Below are positions 1 through 5,812 of a stretch of DNA of 17,340 nt, one piece after another. The notes under the pieces are model-generated. The model was given only the letters and a program-made list of their open reading frames with translations, was not told the origin of the DNA and did not search any database. The DNA is taken from assembly GCA_038319625.1 (NCBI GenBank), contig JBBQDK010000055.1, positions 1 through 17,340 on the forward strand. Reading direction: 5' to 3'. This DNA is from JBBQDK01 sp038319625 (GTDB lineage: Bacteria > Pseudomonadota > Gammaproteobacteria > JBBQDK01). Position 1 is the stretch's first letter; every line of letters begins with the position of its first letter. The position numbers and the translations under genes are program-made.

Positions 1-42
1 GACGCTTGCGGCCAGGACCGTGATAGATTTCATCATCTTCAT
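1..42 (-). CDS. 5' end of an exported protein (partial)
   Basis: The reverse strand reads ATG at position 42 and stays open to the window edge for 14 codons: MKMMKSITVLAASV. A good ribosome binding site (GAAGGAGAG) lies just upstream on that strand, around positions 48-57. Two lysines close to the start, followed by a hydrophobic stretch, look like the beginning of a Sec signal peptide, so the product is probably periplasmic, outer-membrane or secreted. The rest lies outside the window and the function cannot be named. It is divergent from everything else here, so its promoter should lie in the gene-poor stretch to its right. Confidence 0.6.
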   Translation of the reverse strand, partial: MKMMKSITVLAASV

Positions 43-968
43 CGTACTCTCTCCTTCAAAGTGCGTCTTTGGCTGCCGCATCAGGGTGACACGGCACCGC
101 TCAGACACTGGATAGGCAGGAAAACCCCCGCCCGGATACAGGCGCTGCTGCAACTGCCGCGCCTGCTTTGACAACAACCCTTCAAAGCATCTGGCCAACG
201 CACTGTCAAGGGTGGCCAGTACCAGGCACCTTGAAGTCAGGTCCACTGACCTCGGGGTGTTCAGTGACCACGCCTGCAACGGCCGTGGCGGATAACCGGA
301 CAATAAGAGCGGGAAGCTCACTGTAGACATCGACGATCGCATTGGAATCGCCTTTATCCCGCCGCAGGCCGGAATGATTAATGACAGTTCCTTGCTGTCA
401 AGCAAGTGCCCCGCGCGTTCAACAGGTTTGTATAGTTGAGTCTATTACGAGAATAATTTCAGGCCTAGCGGGGAGATTTGACAACTGCTGTAAGGATCTT
501 TGGATTCAGTCTCGGAGCATGTACGTGCGTGGATACTCACGTTCGCAATCATGTACCGCTGGAATTTGTTTCTCCGCACCTGATCGACAGTAGCGGCAAT
601 GTCGGGTCACAACCGGCCACCTTGATGGTGTACACGCGAGCCACGGACAATGTGATGCTGAAAGATGACGCGACCTGATTTGATGTAATTTTTTGTTTGC
701 GATGGCACTGAGGACGACGATGGCGCTGTCTATCATTCATATTGAGTTGTTGCACAGTAGGTCCGGTATCGTCCTTGTCAAAGAGTTGACGAGAGTGCCA
801 CTCGTCATCGTTGAAAGTGACAACGGAGACATCGATCTGAGTCAATAACTTCTTACAAAACTGTTAAGCTTACCCGACAGTAAAACCTTCGTATATTGAT
901 AACAATATGAAATTATAAGTCAGGGAAGTAACTACGGTGAAGGCCAGGGACCACCTTAGGAATACAGA
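43..968. other. Gene-poor stretch, no convincing CDS
   Basis: About 925 bases with only short, unconvincing open frames in every direction. The best of these is a TTG-start frame at 478-678 with no ribosome binding site and no recognisable family; it may be a decayed fragment. The stretch should hold the promoter of the divergent gene at 1-42 and that of the DUF488 gene at 969. A small hairpin can be drawn at 239-252 (AGGTC, four bases, GACCT). A possible FNR-like box at 832-845 is listed separately. The region is richer in A+T than the operons further right. Confidence 0.5.
832..845. promoter_or_regulatory. Possible FNR/DNR-like box upstream of the DUF488 gene
   Basis: TCGATCTGAGTCAA matches the TTGAT-N4-GTCAA form used by DNR/ANR-type regulators at 9 of 10 fixed positions. 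It lies 124 bases before the DUF488 start. A poor -10 candidate (TAAGCT, 865-870) follows, but the spacing is a few bases short of the usual 41.5-base geometry. Chance is a realistic alternative. Confidence 0.25.
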
Positions 969-1328
969 ATGTCGATACATCTCAAAAGAGCATATGAAAA
1001 ACCCGCGGCGAACGACGGCCAGCGTATCCTGGTGGATCGCTTGTGGCCACGCGGGGTTACCAAAGACGAGGCCAAGATCGACCTCTGGCTCAAGGAGATC
1101 GCCCCGGGCAGCGCGTTGCGCAAATGGTTCAATCACGAGCCAGAGAAATGGCCTGAGTTCAAGACCCGTTACTTTCGGGAATTGGCCACTCATGTGGATG
1201 ATCTCGAAATGCTAGCCACCAAGGCGAAGAGAAGTCGAGTGACACTCGTGTTTGCCGCTAAGAATGAAGAATTCAACAACGCTGTGGCCATCAAGGAATA
1301 TCTCGATAAGCACTTGAAGCATAAGTAG
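969..1328 (+). CDS. DUF488 family protein (YeaO-like)
   Basis: A 119-residue protein, the usual size for this family. The family hallmark VDRLWPRGVTK is near residues 22-32, followed by the typical W-L-K-E-I-A-P and LRKWFNHEPEKWPEF segments and a C-terminal half ending in an alpha-helical NAVAIKEYLDKHL. No signal peptide or membrane segment is seen, so it should be cytoplasmic. The biochemical function of DUF488 is not firmly established. ATG 969 is favoured because TAGGAA (957-962) sits six bases upstream. It appears to be a single-gene unit; the next gene starts 138 bases later. Confidence 0.88.
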   Translation: MSIHLKRAYEKPAANDGQRILVDRLWPRGVTKDEAKIDLWLKEIAPGSALRKWFNHEPEKWPEFKTRYFRELATHVDDLEMLATKAKRSRVTLVFAAKNEEFNNAVAIKEYLDKHLKHK

Positions 1329-1345
1329 GCTGACCGCTAAAATAA

Positions 1346-1365
1346 TTCGGAAGCATTTTGTCGCT
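1346..1365 (+). repeat. 20-base intergenic motif, copy 1
   Basis: TTCGGAAGCATTTTGTCGCT lies just after the DUF488 stop and matches 16 of 20 bases of the copy at 1710-1729. Both sit in the gap before the next small stress-type gene, so they could be a shared promoter or operator element. Only two copies were found by eye, so chance similarity is not excluded. Confidence 0.3.
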
Positions 1366-1466
1366 CTATAAGATCAACGATGTGACTTGATGCTTAATTA
1401 CATCGCGGAGTTATTCTAAAGAGTTTTCAACAATAACGCTTTCGGCTTGGAAGCATGGAGGAAACC

Positions 1467-1703
1467 ATGAACATCGGTACGCAATCAGCAGTCAAAGAAG
1501 GTGCGCAACAATCCGGGAAAAATGCGCTCAAGTTGAATCCGACCACTGCGCCGATCATGGGTGAAGCACGACACAAGATGATCGCAGAAACGGCCTATTT
1601 TTTGGCGGAGCAACGGGGCTTCGCCGGAGGACATGTACTGAAAGATTGGCTGGAAGCGGAAAACCAAGTCAACACCCTATTGACAAAACAAAACGATTTT
1701 TAA
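1467..1703 (+). CDS. DUF2934 domain protein
   Basis: A 78-residue small protein. The C-terminal half (about residues 30-68) is the DUF2934 domain: an IAETAYFLAEQRGF helix, a glycine turn, then HVLKDWLEAENQVN, matching the family pattern of an aromatic helix and a W-L-E-A-E motif. The N-terminal third is polar and probably disordered. The function of the domain is unknown. An in-frame ATG at 1455 would add four residues, but GGAGG at 1457-1461 overlaps it and sits five bases before ATG 1467, so 1467 is the likely start. It lies between two other small accessory genes with its own leader region. Confidence 0.8.
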   Translation: MNIGTQSAVKEGAQQSGKNALKLNPTTAPIMGEARHKMIAETAYFLAEQRGFAGGHVLKDWLEAENQVNTLLTKQNDF

Positions 1704-1709
1704 CAGCGG

Positions 1710-1729
1710 TTCCGAAGCATCTTGTCTGT
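1710..1729 (+). repeat. 20-base intergenic motif, copy 2
   Basis: TTCCGAAGCATCTTGTCTGT begins seven bases after the DUF2934 stop and matches 16 of 20 bases of 1346-1365, with a shared GAAGCAT core. It precedes the DUF2892 gene by about 150 bases. See copy 1. Confidence 0.3.
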
Positions 1730-1882
1730 AAACGAATAAAGAGAGATGCATAAGCACGTGGGTTCACGCGTTGGCTCAACCGGTTCTGATGTCACTGCTG
1801 TTGACCGCGCCGTGGAACTGCGCACTAGGTATTCCACTGTGCGGAAATGGCTGGCTGGTTATTTAACCGAGGGACAACAACC

Positions 1883-2155
1883 ATGCACAGGAATATTGGA
1901 ACAATGGAACGATGGTTTCGGGAAATCGTCGGTCTGATTATTTTAAGCTTGATCTATTTCATCGATGGCGATTGGCGTTGGATTGGATTGGTCGGCTTTG
2001 TACCGCTCGCCACTGCTTTGATCGGCTGGTGCCCGGTCTACACGCTGTTCGGGATAAGTACCTGCATAGTTCGAAACCGACCAAGACACGGCCATGAAAA
2101 TGATACACAACAATGGCTATCAACGGTAAATCACATATATCGGAGCCGGTGGTAA
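1883..2155 (+). CDS. DUF2892 (YgaP-type) small membrane protein
   Basis: A 90-residue protein starting MHRNIGTMERWFREIVG, the characteristic N-terminus of DUF2892 proteins and of the membrane part of the rhodanese YgaP. Two hydrophobic segments follow (about residues 13-26 and 34-48), then the family hallmark GWCPVYTLFGISTC near residues 47-60. Two cysteines (in GWCP and STC) are retained. Homologues are often found beside sulfur-handling genes, and the YeeE/YedE pair starts 315 bases downstream. A longer frame opens at 1847, but GAGGGA (1869-1874) eight bases before ATG 1883 supports the later start. The last 20 or so residues are polar and longer than usual, and appear to be read from the remnant that begins near 2092. 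Confidence 0.8.
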   Translation: MHRNIGTMERWFREIVGLIILSLIYFIDGDWRWIGLVGFVPLATALIGWCPVYTLFGISTCIVRNRPRHGHENDTQQWLSTVNHIYRSRW

Positions 2156-2341
2156 TTTCACCAGCCTTGGCAGCGCCAAAAAGTTTCGCCGCTTTAAGTG
2201 GATCAAGCCGGAACTCGACACCACTTCACATGCAAGCGGCTTGCAGACCTCACCGAATATCAGAGGCCAGCAAGGCCTCCTGACGAGGTTAATCAAACAT
2301 TCCTGATAGGCACCGACAGCGATACCTACTACATTCCGTAA
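2092..2341 (+). pseudogene. Degenerate gene remnant left of the sulfur cassette
   Basis: No intact gene is present, but fragments look coding. GCCATGAAAATGATAC at 2089-2104 resembles the start of the remnant at 4280, and 2292-2313 (ATCAAACATTCCTGATAGG plus CAC) matches 4717-4738 at 20 of 22 bases. In one frame both encode FLIGT with synonymous differences (GGC/GGT, ACC/ACT), which suggests common coding ancestry rather than chance. Another frame here reads YIGAGGNFTSLGSAKKF. Stops interrupt every frame. The family was not recognised. The rest of the 2156-2470 gap holds only the leader of the next gene. Confidence 0.35.
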
Positions 2342-2470
2342 AATACCGGGTGGAACTGATGGGAGTGGCGAAAGTAAAGATAATAAAGATAATGGTAAAG
2401 AGACCTTGTCTTGCACCAAATTCTGGGGCTTCGTTAACGATTCACTCTATCAACTTAACAGGAGGCGGCA

Positions 2471-2929
2471 ATGGAACATTTCATGCTTGGTATCGTGACC
2501 ATGCTAGGTTTCACTCCGGTACTGTCGTCCATCGGGGGTATACTGATCGGACTCGCGGCAGTCGGCCTACTGCTGTTCAATGGCCGTATCGCCGGCATCA
2601 GCGGGATTCTGGGCGGAGTACTCCGCCCCGCGGTGAATGACACCTTGTGGCGTATCGTTTTCATTGCCGGCCTGCTCGTCGGCGCGCTAATAATAAAGCG
2701 GCTCGATCCCGCGGCCATGGCAATTCACATCGACGTCACCCTGCCCACTGTCGTTCTCGGCGGGCTGCTCGTGGGCCTGGGCACGCGTATCGGTAGCGGC
2801 TGCACCAGCGGACACGGTGTCTGCGGCATCGGCCGACTCGCGCCGCGCTCGATAGTTGCCTCTGCCGTATTCTTCGTGAGCGCTGTCGCGACGGTTTACG
2901 TCGTGCGCTATATGTTGGGGGGTGTGTGA
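2471..2929 (+). CDS. YeeE/YedE family transporter, N-terminal-half subunit
   Basis: A 152-residue membrane protein with about four transmembrane helices, corresponding to the first half of the YeeE/YedE (TsuA-like) fold. The diagnostic motif GSGCTSGHGVCGIGRL is at about residues 109-124, with cysteines at 111 and 118. In TsuA-type proteins the conserved cysteines handle thiosulfate-like substrates; the exact substrate here is not shown. The start has a strong ribosome binding site (GGAGG, 2461-2465). Its stop overlaps the start of the partner half by one base, so the two are probably translationally coupled and form one two-component transporter. Split versions of this kind are common next to persulfide dioxygenases. 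Confidence 0.9.
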   Translation: MEHFMLGIVTMLGFTPVLSSIGGILIGLAAVGLLLFNGRIAGISGILGGVLRPAVNDTLWRIVFIAGLLVGALIIKRLDPAAMAIHIDVTLPTVVLGGLLVGLGTRIGSGCTSGHGVCGIGRLAPRSIVASAVFFVSAVATVYVVRYMLGGV

Positions 2930-3408
2930 TGATAGCTTACGTGACGGTATTCCTGTCAGGTCTGTTGTTCGCGCTCGGTCTCGGCATCTCGGGGATGACT
3001 CTGCCGCAGAAGGTGCTGGGCTTTCTCGACTTCTGGAGCGGCCACTGGGACCCGAGCCTGGCATTTGTGATGGTGTTTTCGGCGGGAACCTACATGCTGC
3101 TGCACCGAGTGGTGTTGGCGCGCAAGCGCCCGGTTTTCGCCATAAAATTCAGTATGCCGACCCGCTCGGACATTGATGAGCGGCTGGTCGTAGGCGCCGC
3201 CTTGTTCGGTATCGGCTGGGGTATGGTCGGTTTCTGCCCGGGTCCGGCTACCACGGCCCTGGTATCCGGAGCCGACGGAACGCTGGTATTCTACGTTTCG
3301 ATGATCGCTGGCATGTACGTGTTCGGCACGCTCGATGTCATCGGCAGCATGGAGTCTGACAGCGGCGTCAGCGGCATCGACTACTTTTTCAAACCCAAAC
3401 AACCGTAA
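2929..3408 (+). CDS. YeeE/YedE family transporter, C-terminal-half subunit (DUF6691-like)
   Basis: A 159-residue protein with about four transmembrane helices. The N-terminal GLGISGMTLPQKVLGFLDF, then WDPSLAFVM, then GIGWGMVGFCPGPATTAL (Cys 103) are the signatures of the second half of split YeeE/YedE transporters. The GTG two codons' worth earlier (2926) is possible, but ATG 2929 gives the common TGATG overlap with the upstream stop. With the preceding gene it should form a complete inner-membrane channel for a reduced sulfur species. The persulfide dioxygenase follows 27 bases after its stop, so all three genes probably form one operon. Confidence 0.9.
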   Translation: MIAYVTVFLSGLLFALGLGISGMTLPQKVLGFLDFWSGHWDPSLAFVMVFSAGTYMLLHRVVLARKRPVFAIKFSMPTRSDIDERLVVGAALFGIGWGMVGFCPGPATTALVSGADGTLVFYVSMIAGMYVFGTLDVIGSMESDSGVSGIDYFFKPKQP

Positions 3409-3435
3409 TCGGTTGCAACAGCGGGAGTGCCGCAC

Positions 3436-4185
3436 ATGATCTTCAAGCAGCTTTTCGAGCCAATCTCGAGCACCTATACCTATTTGCTCGGCTGCGAGGA
3501 TACTCGCCAGGCAGTGTTGATCGATCCGGTACTGCCGGCCTGGGAGCGTGACTTGGCCGAGCTAAGCGCCGCGGGCCTCAAGCTCGCGTATACTGTGGAC
3601 ACGCACCTCCACGCCGACCATCTGACCTCGGCAACCCGGCTCAAGCGCGAGGTCGGCAGTCGCATCGCCGGGCCCGCACTGGACCAGTTGCCGTGCACCG
3701 ACGTTCCCATCGAGGACGGAAAGCCGTTCACGTTCGGGAGCATCTCGCTCAAACCACTGCACACACCCGGTCATACCGACAGCCACTTTGCCTACCTGCT
3801 GGACGGACGCCTGTTCTGCGGCGACGCGCTACTGATCGACGGCTGTGGCCGCACCGACTTCCAGAACGGCGATGCCGCGACACTGTATCGCACGATCACG
3901 GAAAAATTTTTCGTCCTGTCCGACGACATGCTGGTCTATCCGGGTCACGATTATAAAGGCCGGCGGGTTTCGAGCATCGGGCAGGAGAAGGCCCGCAATC
4001 CACGTGTCGGCGGCGGAAAATCACTCGAGGAATTCGTTCGGATCATGAATGAGCTCAAGCTGTCGTATCCTAAATTCATTGACTACGCTGTGCCCGGCAA
4101 TCGCCAGTGCGGCATCTGCCCACCGGGCATTCCCGAAGATATGGAGCAATACTGCGACCGCATCGTACACAGCGAGCAGGGCTGA
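3436..4185 (+). CDS. Persulfide dioxygenase (ETHE1-like, metallo-beta-lactamase fold)
   Basis: A 249-residue cytoplasmic protein of normal family length. It begins MIFKQLFEPISSTYTYLL, typical for ETHE1-type enzymes. The metal-binding motif THLHADH is at residues 56-62; the iron ligands expected for the family are His57, His113 (HTPGHTDSH) and Asp130 (FCGDALL). GRTDFQNGD (138-146), YPGHDYKGR and EKARNPRVGGG are further ETHE1/Blh signatures. The enzyme oxidises glutathione persulfide to sulfite using oxygen. A GTG at 3427 is in frame, but GGGAG (3423-3427) overlaps it and lies eight bases before ATG 3436. Coupling to the YeeE/YedE pair recalls the bigR-blh type operons, although no ArsR-family regulator gene is present here. 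Confidence 0.93.
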   Translation: MIFKQLFEPISSTYTYLLGCEDTRQAVLIDPVLPAWERDLAELSAAGLKLAYTVDTHLHADHLTSATRLKREVGSRIAGPALDQLPCTDVPIEDGKPFTFGSISLKPLHTPGHTDSHFAYLLDGRLFCGDALLIDGCGRTDFQNGDAATLYRTITEKFFVLSDDMLVYPGHDYKGRRVSSIGQEKARNPRVGGGKSLEEFVRIMNELKLSYPKFIDYAVPGNRQCGICPPGIPEDMEQYCDRIVHSEQG

Positions 4186-4279
4186 GTCTTGGATCGGACG
4201 ATCACCCGGTCCCGGCGAAGTGAAAGCTGTGTTTTGTGGATAGTGGTAACCCATCATTGATTTCCATGAGGGTTCAGCC

Positions 4280-4757
4280 ATGAAACTGAAACCATCGATG
4301 GCGCTCGCGACAGCGCTGGTCACGTGTTCATTCGCGTTACCGACGCCCGTACAGGCCGTCGTTCAGATTCGAGTACCGTGAAGTCGTCTCGCAAAAGGCG
4401 CTGTCGACAGGATTCGCCAAGGCATTCGATGGCCAGAAACTCGATCTCGATAAACGCGTTGTCGTTATTCATGGCGTACTGGCCGATAGCTTGCTGCCTT
4501 CCACGGTACAATCGCTCGGTCTGATTACCGCCCAGGTTACGTTACCGATCGCTTGCGGCAGGATCGTGCCGGTCAGCCGTTGAACCGGTGCGCATGGCAC
4601 CGAATCGACATTCGACAAACCGCCGGTTCTGTCGAATTCGCGACTCAAGCTGCGACGGTTTATACTACCAGAGTCCTGCAACAATTTGCTGCGGTCAGGG
4701 CTTCCCTACGGATATGATCAAATATTCCTGATAGGTACTCGCGGCTATATCAGCTAC
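4280..4757 (+). pseudogene. Broken gene for a secreted protein
   Basis: A GAGGG ribosome binding site (4268-4272) precedes ATG 4280, which starts a convincing Sec signal peptide: MKLKPSMALATALV, a hydrophobic core, then cleavage after PVQA near residue 26. This frame stops at 4381. Protein-like sequence resumes in another frame from about 4368 (FEYREVVSQKALSTGF, then RVVVIHGVLADSLLPS) and stops at 4583. Further fragments continue to about 4757, including FLIGTRGYISYRSRMPVV. The gene therefore carries at least one frameshift and one stop. The family was not recognised. Part of its 3' end matches the remnant left of the sulfur cassette. The rest of 4186-4828 holds only short spacer and the sodB leader. 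Confidence 0.45.
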
Positions 4758-4828
4758 CGTTCACGCATGCCTGTGGTGCTGGCCGGACTGAAGATCAAAT
4801 TTCTTAAGCTATTGACATGGAGAAAGAC

Positions 4829-5419
4829 ATGCTAACGCTTCCACCACTACCCTATGCCGACACTTCGCTCGAACCGGTGATTTCAGCCAATACGCTATCG
4901 TTCCATTATGGAAAGCATCACAAGACTTACGTCGATAACTTGAACAAGCTCATTGCCGGCACGGATCATGAGAACGCCACACTCGAAAAGATCATCACCG
5001 ACACCGCGGGCAAACCCGATCAGGCAGGTCTTTTCAACAACGCCGCGCAGAGCTGGAACCATACGTTTTACTGGAACAGCCTCAAGGGCAACGGCGGCGG
5101 CAAACCGAGCGGCAAGATCGCGCAGTTGATCGACGCCGCATTTGGAAGCTACGATGGCTTTCGCAAGGAATTCTCCGCCACGACAGTAGCGCAGTTCGGG
5201 GCCGGCTGGGGCTGGCTGGTGCTCGAGAAGGGCGCGCTCAAAATCGTGAAAACCGGCAACGCCGAAGTTCCGTTTACCCAGGGCCAGAAGCCGCTACTGG
5301 CGATCGACGTCTGGGAACACGCGTATTACCTCGATTACCAGAACAAGCGCGCGGCCTACGTCGACGCCGTCATTGACAAGCTGCTCAACTGGGATTTCGC
5401 GGCCGCAAACCTGGGATGA
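4829..5419 (+). CDS. sodB: Iron superoxide dismutase
   Basis: A 196-residue protein, normal for Fe-SOD, without signal peptide and so cytoplasmic. It converts superoxide to oxygen and hydrogen peroxide. The metal ligands are visible: His26 (SFHYGKHH), His78 (WNHTFYW), Asp160 and His164 (DVWEHAYY). Gln74 in NNAAQSWNHTFYW is the Fe-type position; Mn enzymes carry Gln later, at the GSGW-loop region. An upstream in-frame ATG (4817) would add four residues, but GGAG at 4819-4822 sits six bases before ATG 4829, and MLTLPPLPY matches the family N-terminus. It stands alone between a pseudogene and an intergenic repeat. The strict Fe-versus-Mn assignment is from sequence only. Confidence 0.95.
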   Translation: MLTLPPLPYADTSLEPVISANTLSFHYGKHHKTYVDNLNKLIAGTDHENATLEKIITDTAGKPDQAGLFNNAAQSWNHTFYWNSLKGNGGGKPSGKIAQLIDAAFGSYDGFRKEFSATTVAQFGAGWGWLVLEKGALKIVKTGNAEVPFTQGQKPLLAIDVWEHAYYLDYQNKRAAYVDAVIDKLLNWDFAAANLG

Positions 5420-5555
5420 TAGCCGCTGGAATTCGGCCATGCCATGCGATATCCGGTACTGCTACAAAGGCCAATAAGTAAGGACTATGATCGCAACACA
5501 ACCAGTGGTTAGACGTAATGTTGTTACTGACCTGACCTGAAAATTGCGCGCATGG

Positions 5556-5648
5556 GTTTCTCCCTCTGCCTCCGGGAATGGGTCGGGGTGAGGGAAGAGT
5601 AACGTTAATATTCACCCTCATCCTGTCCTTCTTCCGGAGGGAGAAGGG
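5556..5648. repeat. Long imperfect palindrome (REP/MITE-like intergenic repeat)
   Basis: The left outer arm (5556-5575, TCTCCCTCTGCCTCCGG core) pairs imperfectly with the right outer arm (5633-5648, CCGGAGGGAGAAGG). The inner arms, about 5580-5595 (GGTCGGGGTGAGGGA) and 5612-5628 (TCACCCTCATCCTGTCC), also pair imperfectly. The centre is the exact palindrome TAACGTTA (5600-5607). All arms share a midpoint near 5602-5604, so the whole element could fold into one hairpin of about 95 bases. The CCCTC/GAGGG-rich arms resemble dispersed intergenic repeats of gammaproteobacteria. In RNA it could also act as a terminator or stability element for sodB. Confidence 0.6.
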
Positions 5649-5728
5649 ACTCGGGGATGACGGCGATGCACATTGTTTACCGTTTGCCTCAGTAGAATGC
5701 ACGTATCATTACGTATCATACTGATGCG

Positions 5729-5740
5729 ACCGCCGGCGGT
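5729..5740. promoter_or_regulatory. Perfect 12-base palindrome before the oxidase operon
   Basis: ACCGCCGGCGGT reads the same on both strands and lies 73 bases before the likely start codon of the cbb3 subunit I gene. It could be an operator half-site pair or a short stem. No known regulator was matched. Confidence 0.25.
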
Positions 5741-5812
5741 AAGTCATATCGAGCAACACTTTTTCATCGGCATTGAGATGCACTAAGGCTTGTGTTTCCA
5801 ACGGAGGCGGCC

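Larger units (their letters stand above)
5420..5812. other. Intergenic region between sodB and the oxidase operon
   Basis: No gene is seen in these 393 bases. They hold a long palindromic repeat (5556-5648, listed separately), a tandem direct repeat ACGTATCATT/ACGTATCATA (5701-5720), and a perfect 12-base palindrome (5729-5740). The promoter of the cbb3 operon should lie here, but no clear FNR box or sigma-70 pair was found by eye. Confidence 0.5.

Noticed and set aside
478..678. 66-codon + strand frame with TTG start
   Set aside because: No ribosome binding site and no family recognised. It looks somewhat protein-like but cannot be supported as a gene.
1746..1937. 63-codon + strand frame between the DUF2934 and DUF2892 genes
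   Set aside because: No proper ribosome binding spacing, no recognisable family, and it overlaps the well-supported DUF2892 start.
5556..5648. CRISPR repeat or rho-independent terminator
   Set aside because: There is only one unit with no spacers, and no run of T follows the stem, so it fits an intergenic palindromic repeat better.
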